A program made the position numbers and the translations under genes. The notes under the pieces are model-generated. The model made no database searches and had not been told where the DNA came from. It worked only from the letters and a program-made list of their open reading frames with translations. Positions 50,787 through 59,544 of a DNA stretch of 64,000 nucleotides are shown here, piece after piece (position 1 is the first letter of the stretch; each line of letters opens with the position of its first letter). The DNA comes from Pedobacter sp. R20-19 (GTDB lineage: Bacteria > Bacteroidota > Bacteroidia > Sphingobacteriales > Sphingobacteriaceae), in NCBI RefSeq assembly GCF_000708265.2, contig NZ_JCKI01000001.1, positions 310,001 through 374,000 of the forward strand. The letters are read 5' to 3'.

Positions 50787-52020
50787 AATCGATTTTATTT
50801 ATTTCCATCCAATTCTTTCCTTCTGTAAATCTGGCAATTAACATAGCTGCAACATTATCGCCGGTAGCATTTAATAATGTAGCCATCGGATCTACCAAAG
50901 TACCAATAATCATGGCTGGTGGAAGTGCTTCAGGTGGCAATTGATAAGCAGAAATCATTAATAACTCACCAATATAGCCTCCATTTGGAATCCCACCTTC
51001 TACAATACTGACTAAAACGGTAATACCCAAGGCTAAAATTATCGTATCAACATGAACTAAATCTTTACCAAAAATAGCAAAAACAACCGCTATTTTTATA
51101 ATTGAACTGATGCTTGAACCATCCTTATGCAAGGTTGAACCGAGTGGAATCGTCACATTGGCAATATAAGCCGGAACGCCGATTCTTATTGTGCCCTCTA
51201 GATTTGCCGGAATAGTGGCAATGCTGCTGCAGGTACCAATTGAGGTTAGTGAAGGCACAATATTATTTTTCCAGAATATTTTTATGGCTTTAAAACCCCC
51301 GGCTATAAAAGCATATAGAGTAAAAAATACAATGAAATAAAATGCACCTACACCATAATATAAACCTAAAGCCTTTGCATAAGTTCCAAAAAGTTGAGGT
51401 CCAAAAACACCAACCTGATAAGCAAAATAGGCTCCTAAACCAATTGGACCTAATTTCATAATCAGGATAATCAATTTCTTCATCACTTCATTCCCTGAAA
51501 CCAGGAAATTTTTAAATCCCTCGCCCTCTTTACCAGAATATAAGGTAGAAAAGCCCACCAATACAGAAAATATGATCATTGCAAGCATGTTCTTTCTGCT
51601 TCCAATTTCAAAAAATTCTCCAACGGTTAACAATTGAGTCATTTGTTCTCCAAAGGATTGAATCTTCTCTGTTTCAGTAGGTAGTGGATTATTTCCTAAG
51701 GCCTGATGAATGGGAAAAAGCCGTGTTGCTATCAGAGTTACTACTGCAGAAATCAATATGGTTGAAAGAAAAACCAGCACCATAATGGTTAATAACTTAC
51801 CCAGTTTCTTTGTACGATCAATATTGGCAATGGCTGATGAAACGGCAAAAAATACCAATGGAATAACTGCAGTAAACAATAAGTTTAAAAATATATCACC
51901 AATTGGTTTAATACTTTCAACTTGTTTCCCAAAAATTAAGCCTACAATGCTCCCTGCAGTTATCCCTGCTAAAAGCCATAAAAGGTCAGCGTAATTTTTA
52001 AGAATGTTTTTTACTTTCAT
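50776..52020 (-). CDS. dicarboxylate/amino acid:cation symporter
   Basis: A 414-aa inner-membrane transporter of the GltP/DctA (DAACS) family that takes up glutamate, aspartate or C4-dicarboxylates with Na+ or H+. Eight membrane helices and two hairpin loops are expected; HP1 reads 'SIGTCSSIATIPANLEGTIRIGVP', the conserved TM7 region 'VTIPLGSTLHKDGSSISSIIKI' holds the NMDGT-like site, and HP2/TM8 end in 'IIGTLVDPMATLLNATGDNVAAMLIAR'. The frame stays open to 52086, but that part only translates the family A hairpin; the ATG at 52020 is the real start. Its end lies in a family B repeat. Confidence 0.93.
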   Translation of the reverse strand: MKVKNILKNYADLLWLLAGITAGSIVGLIFGKQVESIKPIGDIFLNLLFTAVIPLVFFAVSSAIANIDRTKKLGKLLTIMVLVFLSTILISAVVTLIATRLFPIHQALGNNPLPTETEKIQSFGEQMTQLLTVGEFFEIGSRKNMLAMIIFSVLVGFSTLYSGKEGEGFKNFLVSGNEVMKKLIILIMKLGPIGLGAYFAYQVGVFGPQLFGTYAKALGLYYGVGAFYFIVFFTLYAFIAGGFKAIKIFWKNNIVPSLTSIGTCSSIATIPANLEGTIRIGVPAYIANVTIPLGSTLHKDGSSISSIIKIAVVFAIFGKDLVHVDTIILALGITVLVSIVEGGIPNGGYIGELLMISAYQLPPEALPPAMIIGTLVDPMATLLNATGDNVAAMLIARFTEGKNWMEINKIDSTS

Positions 52021-52031
52021 TTTTACCTTTA

Positions 52032-52091
52032 CGTCATTGCGAGGTACGAAGCAATCTATTAATTGAGATTGCTTCGTACCTCGCAATGACG
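52032..52091. repeat. intact family A intergenic repeat, 25-bp perfect inverted repeat
   Basis: CGTCATTGCGAGGTACGAAG-CAATC (52032-52056) and its exact reverse complement (52067-52091) face each other across a 10-base loop. Worn copies lie at 1106-1192, 1826-1904 and 47294-47366. It sits between nadA and the symporter, both transcribed leftward, and could stabilise or separate the two messages. Arm identity shows that it is recent. Confidence 0.9.
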
Positions 52092-52098
52092 ATTTTTT

Positions 52099-53097
52099 TT
52101 ACAATCCCAACTCTGCAGAAATATCCAACATTCTTTGAATCGGTTTACGCGCTTTTTCTATAATATGCTCTGGAACAGTCACTTCAGGCGAAGCATTTTT
52201 TAAACATAAGTACAGTTTCTCCAAAGTATTTCTTTTCATGTATGGGCAATCATTACAAGCACAACTATTATTAGGTGGTGCCGGAATAAATGTTTTATAC
52301 GGACAAGCTTTTTCCATTTGGTGAATAATGCCGCTTTCTGTAGCTACAATAAATTCAGTTGCCGGATTAGCAATGGCATATTTTAAAAGTCCGGTTGTAG
52401 AACCAATATAATCTGCCATTCTTAAAACAGGCTCTTCACACTCTGGATGGGCAATAAACTTTGCATTCGGATGGCGTTCTTTTAATTTGGTTATTTTTTC
52501 CTGAGAAAATATTTCATGCACCATACAAGCACCATTCCAAAGCACTAAATCCCTCCCTGTTTTTTTAGCTACATAAGCACCTAAATTTCTGTCCGGCCCG
52601 AAAATTATTTTCTGATCTTTAGGTAAACTTTCTACAATCTGAACGGCATTTGTAGAGGTACAAACAATATCACTTAGTGCCTTTAACTCTGCTGTGCAAT
52701 TCACATAGGTTATCACTAAATGATCAGGATATTTCTCCTTAAATTTTTTGAATAAATGGGGAGGGCAGCTGTCGGCCAGTGAGCAACCTGCTTTAACATC
52801 AGGTAGTAAAACCTTTTTTGAGGGAGATAATATTTTGGCAGTTTCGGCCATAAAATGTACTCCAGCAAATACAATCACTTCTGCATCTGTTTTTGCAGCT
52901 TCCTGAGATAAACCCAAACTATCGCCAATATAATCTGCAATATCCTGTATATCAGGTTCTTGATAATAATGTGCTAATATAATTGCATTTTTCTCTTTCT
53001 TCAATTCTTCAATTTCAGCAAAAAGATCTAGCGTAGGATCAATTTCTTCTTCTACAAAACCTTTTTTGTTGATTTCTTCTAAGACATCTATGCTCAT
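52099..53097 (-). CDS. nadA: quinolinate synthase
   Basis: Condenses iminoaspartate with dihydroxyacetone phosphate to quinolinate, using a 4Fe-4S cluster. The 332-aa protein shows '[30 protein letters not shown]', '[27 protein letters not shown]', and the three cluster cysteines: '[10 protein letters not shown]', '[21 protein letters not shown]', and '[13 protein letters not shown]'-like text at the end. The frame is open to 53151; the ATG at 53097 ([13 protein letters not shown]) is preferred because it follows a promoter box. It is divergent from nadB, its partner in NAD synthesis. nadC is not in the window. Confidence 0.96.
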   Translation of the reverse strand: MSIDVLEEINKKGFVEEEIDPTLDLFAEIEELKKEKNAIILAHYYQEPDIQDIADYIGDSLGLSQEAAKTDAEVIVFAGVHFMAETAKILSPSKKVLLPDVKAGCSLADSCPPHLFKKFKEKYPDHLVITYVNCTAELKALSDIVCTSTNAVQIVESLPKDQKIIFGPDRNLGAYVAKKTGRDLVLWNGACMVHEIFSQEKITKLKERHPNAKFIAHPECEEPVLRMADYIGSTTGLLKYAIANPATEFIVATESGIIHQMEKACPYKTFIPAPPNNSCACNDCPYMKRNTLEKLYLCLKNASPEVTVPEHIIEKARKPIQRMLDISAELGL

Positions 53098-53132
53098 TTT
53101 TAAATTTTCCTTTTTTGAATTTTGACGTTGGT

Positions 53133-53140
53133 CAAAGATA
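53133..53140 (-). promoter_or_regulatory. -7 promoter box of nadA
   Basis: TATCTTTG on the minus strand matches TAnnTTTG exactly, 35 bases before the nadA ATG at 53097; a TTG lies 15 bases upstream of it. If used, the ATG at 53097 and not the upstream frame is the start. Confidence 0.55.
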
Positions 53141-53468
53141 AAGCTTTCCACGTCTCAATAATTAATAAGTTATTTTAAATAAATAAATCTTGTTTGTTTA
53201 TTAGTGTGTTAGTATTGTTGGCAAGTTTAGAAAATTCATTCGTTAATGTAAGTTGTTAATCGTTTACTAACATTTAGATTACTTTTTTGTAATATGATAA
53301 GATTGATTTTCAGCACTATCGAAAAATGCGTTAAATGTTATCAATATTGGAATGTTAATTGTTTATAAGTGTGAAAAAGTTAATTACTTCTGTAAATGTG
53401 CTTAAAAATTGGGCAAAAGATTGTGGCAAATTGTCTTTTTAGAGTAGCTTTAAACATTCAAATTTATT

Positions 53469-53498
53469 TGTTAGCATTATTTATACATAAAGCTAACA
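53469..53498. promoter_or_regulatory. inverted repeat in the nadA-nadB spacer
   Basis: TGTTAGC (53469-53475) and GCTAACA (53492-53498) face each other across 16 bases. The 448-base divergent spacer between nadA and nadB holds no gene. A shared operator for NAD-synthesis control is possible; no known NadR/NiaR/NrtR site is recognised. Confidence 0.4.
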
Positions 53499-53510
53499 GT
53501 TGTTCTATAG

Positions 53511-53529
53511 TTATCAACACAGTTGATAA
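53511..53529. promoter_or_regulatory. TTATCAAC/GTTGATAA palindrome before nadB
   Basis: TTATCAAC-ACA-GTTGATAA, 8-bp arms with a 3-base spacer, ends 16 bases before the nadB ATG. The half-site TTATCAACA differs by one base from the DnaA box TTATCCACA; it is equally well placed as a nadB operator. Neither role is shown. Confidence 0.4.
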
Positions 53530-53545
53530 AGTAAATGTTTTATAA

Positions 53546-55132
53546 ATGAGAAAAGTAGATTTTCTGGTAATTGGTTCAGGTATAGCGGGTTTAAGTTTTG
53601 CACTTAAAGCTGCAAAATTTGGTAAGGTTTTAATCATAACTAAATCAAATGAGGATGAATCCAATACTAAATACGCTCAGGGTGGGGTAGCTGTAGTGGT
53701 AGATAAAGGTGATTCTTTTGACAAACATATCCAGGATACACTCATTGCTGGTGATGGTTTATGTGATGAAAAAATTGTGGAAATCGTTGTAAAAGAGGGG
53801 CCTCAGCGCATTCAGGAGATTATTGACTATGGGATAAATTTCGATAAAGACAACTCTGGTTTTTACGATTTAGCTAAAGAGGGTGGTCACTCCGAACACC
53901 GTGTTTTGCACTATAAAGATATCACCGGATATGAGATTGAGCGTGTGTTACTAAATGAAATACATGACAATTCCAATATAGAGATATTAACACATTACTT
54001 TGCATTGGAGTTAATTACTCAGCATCACTTAGGTGAGTTTGTGGATAAACGTACTGAAGATATTAACTGTTATGGCGTATATGCCTTTAACACAGAGCTT
54101 AACGATGTGGAAAAGATTGTGGCAAACGTTACGGTAATGGCATCTGGTGGTGCTGGTCATGTATATTCAGCAACCACTAATCCAGTAATTGCAACGGGTG
54201 ATGGGATGGCGATGGTTTACCGGGCAAAAGGAAAAGTGAGGAATATGGAATTTATTCAGTTCCATCCAACCGCTTTATACCATCCTGGAGAGTATCCTTC
54301 ATTTTTAATTTCTGAAGCAGTTCGTGGTTTTGGTGGTGTATTGCGACGTAAAAATGGTGAAGAATTTATGCATGAATATGACGAACGTAAATCATTAGCA
54401 CCTCGTGATATTGTAGCCAGGGCAGTAGATAATGAAATGAAAAAATCTGGAGATGATTTTGTTTATTTAGACATTACCATGCGTAATAAGGCTGATATTT
54501 TAAAGCATTTTCCTAATATATATGCCAAGTGTTTATCTATTGGAATAGATATGACTAAAGATTATATCCCAGTTACACCAGCTTCTCATTATATGTGCGG
54601 TGGTATTTTGGTTGATGAATACGGACGCTCATCCATTAAAAATCTTTATGCCTGTGGTGAGTGTTCTTCTACTGGTTTACATGGTGCCAATAGGTTAGCA
54701 TCTAACTCTTTATTAGAAGCTACAGTATTTGCACACCGCATTTTCCAGGATGCAATAGAGAATTTTAAAAATAACGTTATTCCCGAGCATATTCCAGAAT
54801 GGGATTCAAAAGGTGTTACGCAAATTAATGAAGATATCCTGGTGACCCATAACCTTAGAGAGTTGCAGAAAATTATGGGTGATTATGTTGGTATTGTCCG
54901 TTCTGATTTTCGTCTAGAACGAGCACACCGTCGTTTATTCTTAATATATCAGGAAACTGAAGAATTTTATAAAAGAAATAAAGTTTCTGTTAAACTGTGT
55001 GAATTAAGAAATGTAATTCAAACCGCTTATATCGTTATTAAATCAGCTATGCAGCGAAAGGAGAGTAGGGGATTGCATTTTACCACCGATTATCCGAACC
55101 ATGCTGATGAATTAGTGGATACTGTGTTTTAG
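53546..55132 (+). CDS. nadB: L-aspartate oxidase
   Basis: Oxidises L-aspartate to iminoaspartate with FAD, the first step of de novo NAD synthesis. The 528-aa flavoprotein starts with the dinucleotide motif 'FLVIGSGIAGLSFALKAAKFG', then 'TKYAQGGVAVVVDKGDSFDKHIQDTL', 'GGHSEHRVLHYKDITGYEIE', 'MEFIQFHPTALYHPG', 'APRDIVARAVDNEM' with the catalytic Arg, and 'CGECSSTGLHGANRLASNSLLEA'. The C-terminal helical domain is present. Full length. Divergent from nadA; expected to channel iminoaspartate to it. Confidence 0.97.
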   Translation: MRKVDFLVIGSGIAGLSFALKAAKFGKVLIITKSNEDESNTKYAQGGVAVVVDKGDSFDKHIQDTLIAGDGLCDEKIVEIVVKEGPQRIQEIIDYGINFDKDNSGFYDLAKEGGHSEHRVLHYKDITGYEIERVLLNEIHDNSNIEILTHYFALELITQHHLGEFVDKRTEDINCYGVYAFNTELNDVEKIVANVTVMASGGAGHVYSATTNPVIATGDGMAMVYRAKGKVRNMEFIQFHPTALYHPGEYPSFLISEAVRGFGGVLRRKNGEEFMHEYDERKSLAPRDIVARAVDNEMKKSGDDFVYLDITMRNKADILKHFPNIYAKCLSIGIDMTKDYIPVTPASHYMCGGILVDEYGRSSIKNLYACGECSSTGLHGANRLASNSLLEATVFAHRIFQDAIENFKNNVIPEHIPEWDSKGVTQINEDILVTHNLRELQKIMGDYVGIVRSDFRLERAHRRLFLIYQETEEFYKRNKVSVKLCELRNVIQTAYIVIKSAMQRKESRGLHFTTDYPNHADELVDTVF

Positions 55133-55263
55133 TTTGTTAGCTTCTGCTTTTTTAGTTGTTTGCAAGCATAAAAGTCAATATATTTTATTGCACAAATGAA
55201 AAGCTTTAGGCTATTATTATAATTACCAAAAAACTAAACATCAAACTAACTAAAAATTAAACT

Positions 55264-55779
55264 ATGCCTTTAATTCTTCCAGTAAAAGATAAATATCCGG
55301 TAATAGGACAAGATAATTTCATAGCAGAGAATGCAACCATTGTAGGTGATGTTGTGATTGGAGATCATTGTTCAGTATGGTTTAATGCCGTCATTAGAGG
55401 CGATGTAAATGCCATTACCATAGGCAATGAATCAAACATTCAGGACGGTGCTGTTATTCATGCTACTTTTTTAAAAGCTTCTACACATATTGGTAACCGC
55501 GTTTCTGTGGGACACAATGCCATTGTACATGGTTGTACTATTCAGGATCATGTATTAATAGGCATGGGGGCTATTGTAATGGATTATGCTATAGTAGAAT
55601 CATATTGCATTATAGCGGCTGGTTCAGTGGTTTTAGAAAATACCATTTGTGAAGGTGGTTATCTCTATGCAGGAACACCTGTTAAAAAGATAAAGCCCAT
55701 TACCGAAGAGCAAAGGGCTTTACTAAATAAATTACCTGATAACTATATCATGTATTCGAGTTGGTTTACCAATCCATAG
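55264..55779 (+). CDS. gamma-class carbonic anhydrase family protein (hexapeptide repeat)
   Basis: A 171-aa left-handed beta-helix protein with repeated hexapeptides ('ATIVGDVVIGDHCSVWFNAVIRGDVNAITIGNESNIQDGAVIH', 'HIGNRVSVGHNAIVHGCTIQDHVLIGMGAIV'). Three His (of 'AVIHA', 'SVGHNAIVHG') are placed as the zinc site of the YrdA/PaaY/gamma-carbonic anhydrase group. Active CO2 hydration is uncertain for this subgroup, which lacks the acidic loop of Cam. Transcribed after nadB but 131 bases away; its stop is adjacent to the convergent lipoprotein stop. Confidence 0.88.
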   Translation: MPLILPVKDKYPVIGQDNFIAENATIVGDVVIGDHCSVWFNAVIRGDVNAITIGNESNIQDGAVIHATFLKASTHIGNRVSVGHNAIVHGCTIQDHVLIGMGAIVMDYAIVESYCIIAAGSVVLENTICEGGYLYAGTPVKKIKPITEEQRALLNKLPDNYIMYSSWFTNP

Positions 55780-57423
55780 CTATTCTTTAGGAGGGGGTGG
55801 GATGGTTAAGTTATCTACCCTTTCCCAATTTGCCCTGAGTGATTTTTCATCAGGGGAATACCAGATTTTTTCTGGTTGTGTACCAGCTTTTATATTTCCA
55901 GTATCCCAGATGCCGTTTTTATTCTCATCATAAACTACCCGGATAAAGTATTTTCCAGCCGGATAATTGGCAAAGTTAACGGTACTATTTTTTGAGACGA
56001 TATAAGCCTTAATTATATTTTTCTTTTCATCAATAAATTCTACAATATAACTTTTTGTGGTATCAGGTACTGTAATATTTAAGGCTAAAGTTCCATAACT
56101 ATCAATGGTTTCTAATTTGAAACTTTTATTGATTTCCTTATTCTTAGCATTAAATATAGCTGTAAAGGCACCAGGTGCAAACTTTATATCATAGGTTCGT
56201 TTGTTGCGCCAACTGTATTTGATATAGTATTTTAAAAAGTCTACACTATCTTTAATCAGTTCAAAATTTGTTCTTTTAACTGAATCCTCTAATAAGGTGA
56301 TTTTAGAAGGATCTGCGCTATTAACAGGGAAATTAAATGTTAATGTATATCGTTGATAGGGATTAAGCTTTCCAGAAGTAATGTTATCTGTTATGGTTAA
56401 ATCCCTAGTGTAATTATCTTTCTTTCCACGGTTAAAATTAACCATTTGAAGCACTTTTCCCTGATCTTGAATAGCCAGTTTAACAGAATCAAAGCTTAGA
56501 TCTGTAAGCCAGATTTTAGCAGTATCATTCATTTTGCTGAACAATATTTTCTTTCCTACATCAACTGCAGTTGGTTCCATTACCGTTATTTTTGGAGCCT
56601 TTAACTGTTGATTAAAGATTAAGGATATACTTCCATCATTATTTAATTTTCTATCTAAAATTCTAAATTCAGGTGCAAGTTCCTTAAATACCTGGAGATT
56701 TACATTTTCTATATTTTTATCAATAACCAGTGGTTCTTTGATATAACCCACTTCATCAGAAAGTTGTTGATATATTTTATCCCCTCCACCTTCACTTTCT
56801 TTTAATGCATATACTTTATAAGTGCCTTTACGTAAGTTGTTCAATTTATAATTTCCGGAGCTATCCGTAAGTGTATAAATGGATGCTCTTTTTTTTCCAA
56901 ATAAGGTATCTCGTTCAACAGGTAAAATAAAAACTACTGCATCTTTTTCTAAAACTCCTGTTAAGGCATTACTTACTTTGCCACTTAATGATAATGAATC
57001 TATTTCTGAACCGGTTGAAAAAACATAAGATAGATTTTTGATAATATTATTTTCATTGATATCCGCTACTGACTTTCCAAAATTTAAGGTATAAGTGGTA
57101 TTTTTCTCTAATGAGTCCTGTAGCTCAACTTCGAGAATTCTTTTTCTTGCTTTTAAGATAGGTGGACGTTCCTGATCAGGAGAAATAGAAAATTCTTTAA
57201 ACTCATTATTTAATTTAATAAATTCATCAAATTCAATTACAATTTTTTTAGCATTAAAATTTCTGGTCAAATCTTTAGGCGTCATGTTTAGAACCTTGGG
57301 AGGTTTCGTATCTTTTGGACCACCTTGTGGAGTTTGCATACTTGCACAGCCAAATAATAACAGCATGACCACTATAAGTATTATGTTTTTAATGTTCAAA
57401 TATTGATCTTTTATATTTGGCAT
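55780..57423 (-). CDS. lipoprotein with Ig-like Big_5 domain, function unknown
   Basis: A 547-aa protein with a lipoprotein signal: 'IKNIILIVVMLLLFGCAS', with the acylated Cys near residue 27. The mature start is 'QTPQGGPKDTKPPKVLNMTPKDLTRNFNAKKIVIEFDEFIKL', a Big_5 (SbsA-like) Ig domain (about residues 35-135), found in many Bacteroidota outer-membrane lipoproteins. A carboxypeptidase-regulatory-like stretch follows ('LTDSSGNYKLNNLRKGTYKVYALKESE', near 190-215), and the C-terminus resembles a third beta domain ('GKYFIRVVYDENKNGIWDTGNIK'). Its role is unknown; probably exposed on the outer membrane and possibly linked to gliding or envelope assembly. Confidence 0.85.
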   Translation of the reverse strand: MPNIKDQYLNIKNIILIVVMLLLFGCASMQTPQGGPKDTKPPKVLNMTPKDLTRNFNAKKIVIEFDEFIKLNNEFKEFSISPDQERPPILKARKRILEVELQDSLEKNTTYTLNFGKSVADINENNIIKNLSYVFSTGSEIDSLSLSGKVSNALTGVLEKDAVVFILPVERDTLFGKKRASIYTLTDSSGNYKLNNLRKGTYKVYALKESEGGGDKIYQQLSDEVGYIKEPLVIDKNIENVNLQVFKELAPEFRILDRKLNNDGSISLIFNQQLKAPKITVMEPTAVDVGKKILFSKMNDTAKIWLTDLSFDSVKLAIQDQGKVLQMVNFNRGKKDNYTRDLTITDNITSGKLNPYQRYTLTFNFPVNSADPSKITLLEDSVKRTNFELIKDSVDFLKYYIKYSWRNKRTYDIKFAPGAFTAIFNAKNKEINKSFKLETIDSYGTLALNITVPDTTKSYIVEFIDEKKNIIKAYIVSKNSTVNFANYPAGKYFIRVVYDENKNGIWDTGNIKAGTQPEKIWYSPDEKSLRANWERVDNLTIPPPPKE

Positions 57424-57544
57424 GTTTTAAGCGATATAACGTATTTAATGTTGTTTTTGAATATTATGATTAAAAATTCTTTTTAATTGCTTATATCCTT
57501 TAATTTTAAGTCAATTTTATTTTATTTAAAACGCTGATTATCAA

Positions 57545-59407
57545 CTATTTATTAATATAAACCATTAAAACTGAGATATCTGAAGGTGAAACACCAGAAA
57601 TTCGGGATGCCTGACCTAAAGTACGCGGTTTGATCTTAAATAATTTTTCGCGAGCTTCTTTTGAAATGGAAACTATTTTATTATAGTCGAAATCAGGTTT
57701 GATTTCTTTGTCTTCCATCTTCAACATTTTGGCTACTATTTCATTTTCTTTTTCAAAATAACTTTCATATTTAATTTTAATCTCAGCTTGTTCAATTGTT
57801 TCATTATCTAAATCCTTCGTATTTTCTGCAAGTGGTTTACTTACTTTTATTAAATCTTGTAAACCTACATGAGGCCTGCCAACCAAACTGTGAATTTTTA
57901 CATTTTGGTTAAGCGAGCTAGATCCCAGACTTTCAAGCATTGGATTAGCATCAACCATTTCTATACCCTGGCTCTTTGTAAATTTTACTAATGCATCTGC
58001 AGCAGCAACTTTCTGATTAACTTTTTCAAAACGCTCATCGGAAATTAGTCCCAATTGATGGCCAATAGGAGAGAGGCGAATATCAGCATTATCTTGTCTT
58101 AGCAATAAACGATGTTCAGCTCTTGAAGTAAACATTCGATATGGTTCTTCTGTTCCTTTAGTAACCAAATCATCAATTAAAACACCAATATAACTATCCG
58201 ATCTTTTCATGATCAATTCATGCTTATCATTAATTTTTTGATGTGCATTAATCCCGGCCATGAAACCCTGACATGCTGCTTCTTCATAACCAGTAGTTCC
58301 ATTTATCTGTCCGGCTAGAAATAAGTTACCAATTAGCTTTGTTTCTAAAGTTAAAGACAATTGAGTAGGTGGGAAAAAATCATATTCAATGGCATAACCT
58401 GGTCTGAACATTTTAGCATTTTCAAAGCCAGGGATTAATCTAAGTGCTCGTTGTTGCACATCTTCAGGCAATGAAGTTGAAAAACCATTTACATAAATTT
58501 CACAGGTATTCCATCCCTCTGGCTCTACAAATATTTGGTGTCTGTCACGTTCAGCAAAGCGATTAATTTTATCTTCAATAGATGGACAATATCTCGGACC
58601 TAAGCCTTTAATTCTACCAGTAAACATGGGTGATCTTTCGAAACCTTCTTTTAAGGTTTCATGAACTTCACTATTAGTATAAGTGATCCAGCAGCATCTT
58701 TGATCTTTCGAAACTTCAGTGTCTGTGAAAGAAAATTTTCCTGGATTTTCATCGCCCCATTGTTCTTCCATTTTGGAATAATCCAGACTTCTTCCATCAA
58801 CACGGGGTGGGGTACCAGTTTTCATTCTTCCAGCCTCCATACCTATTTCTACCAATTGCTCAGTGATTCCAGTTGATGCTCTTTCTGCTGTTCTACCTCC
58901 TCCAAATTTTTTCTCTCCGATGTGCATTACGCCATTAAGAAAAGTACCATTAGTTAATACAACAGCTTTACTTTCTATTTCAATACCTAATGAAGTTTTT
59001 ATGCCATACACTGTATTATCATTAACCAAAAGACCCACCACATTATCTTGCCACATATCAACGTTTGGCGTTCTTTCTAATGCTAGTCTCCATTCCTCTG
59101 CAAAGCGCATTCTATCAATTTGCGCTCTTGGACTCCACATTGCAGGGCCTTTAGATTTATTTAGCATTCTAAATTGAATAGTAGATTTATCAGATATAAT
59201 TCCTGAATATCCACCCATAGCATCTACCTCACGAACAATCTGTCCCTTTGCTACACCACCCATTGCAGGGTTACAACTCATCTGGGCAATAGTACCCATA
59301 TTCATTGTAATTAATAAAACAGATGATCCTAAATTAGCAGCAGCGGCAGCGGCTTCACAGCCAGCATGTCCTGCTCCAACAACAATCAAATCGTATTTTG
59401 AAAACAT
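57545..59407 (-). CDS. mnmG: tRNA uridine-5-carboxymethylaminomethyl(34) synthesis enzyme MnmG
   Basis: With MnmE, adds the carboxymethylaminomethyl group to the wobble uridine of several tRNAs. The 620-aa flavoprotein starts '[23 protein letters not shown]' and has '[23 protein letters not shown]', '[19 protein letters not shown]', '[22 protein letters not shown]', '[16 protein letters not shown]', '[21 protein letters not shown]' and '[24 protein letters not shown]'. The helical C-terminus binding MnmE is present ('[23 protein letters not shown]'). Immediately upstream are two parS sites. In many bacteria gidA/mnmG lies near the origin with parAB. Confidence 0.98.
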   Translation of the reverse strand: MFSKYDLIVVGAGHAGCEAAAAAANLGSSVLLITMNMGTIAQMSCNPAMGGVAKGQIVREVDAMGGYSGIISDKSTIQFRMLNKSKGPAMWSPRAQIDRMRFAEEWRLALERTPNVDMWQDNVVGLLVNDNTVYGIKTSLGIEIESKAVVLTNGTFLNGVMHIGEKKFGGGRTAERASTGITEQLVEIGMEAGRMKTGTPPRVDGRSLDYSKMEEQWGDENPGKFSFTDTEVSKDQRCCWITYTNSEVHETLKEGFERSPMFTGRIKGLGPRYCPSIEDKINRFAERDRHQIFVEPEGWNTCEIYVNGFSTSLPEDVQQRALRLIPGFENAKMFRPGYAIEYDFFPPTQLSLTLETKLIGNLFLAGQINGTTGYEEAACQGFMAGINAHQKINDKHELIMKRSDSYIGVLIDDLVTKGTEEPYRMFTSRAEHRLLLRQDNADIRLSPIGHQLGLISDERFEKVNQKVAAADALVKFTKSQGIEMVDANPMLESLGSSSLNQNVKIHSLVGRPHVGLQDLIKVSKPLAENTKDLDNETIEQAEIKIKYESYFEKENEIVAKMLKMEDKEIKPDFDYNKIVSISKEAREKLFKIKPRTLGQASRISGVSPSDISVLMVYINK

Positions 59408-59427
59408 TTTATTTGTATTTCTATAAT

Positions 59428-59443
59428 TGTTCCACGTGAAACA
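59428..59443. other. parS centromere site 1
   Basis: TGTTCCACGTGAAACA matches the chromosomal parS consensus TGTTNCACGTGAAACA exactly, with the palindrome extended by AAT/ATT flanks (AATTGTTC...AACAATT). It is 20 bases upstream of the mnmG start. ParB-CTP binds parS and spreads, loading SMC. ParA and ParB are not encoded in the window. Confidence 0.9.
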
Positions 59444-59495
59444 ATTTAATTTTAAACTTTAATAGGTGAATGAATATCCTATTAATAATATTGAA

Positions 59496-59511
59496 TGTTC
59501 CACGTGAAACA
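59496..59511. other. parS centromere site 2
   Basis: A second exact TGTTCCACGTGAAACA, 68 bases from the first and in the same orientation. It lies 33 bases from the stop of the ABC-F gene. Two exact matches in a 137-base spacer rule out chance. Confidence 0.9.
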
Positions 59512-59544
59512 TTCTAGGTTGTATTTCAATGATAGCCATATAGT

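Noticed and set aside
52021-52086. N-terminal extension of the symporter by 22 codons (MRGTKQSQLIDCFVPRNDV...)
   Set aside because: These codons are a translation of the family A repeat hairpin; the ATG at 52020 gives the usual start of the family.
1106-52091. Repeat families A and B as a CRISPR array
   Set aside because: Copies are isolated, far apart, palindromic and variable in spacing; there is no regular repeat-spacer unit and no cas gene.
53098-53545. The nadA-nadB spacer as the replication origin
   Set aside because: Only one DnaA-box-like pair is seen, with a non-consensus base; without skew data or dnaA nearby the claim would be unsupported. Kept only as a test suggestion.
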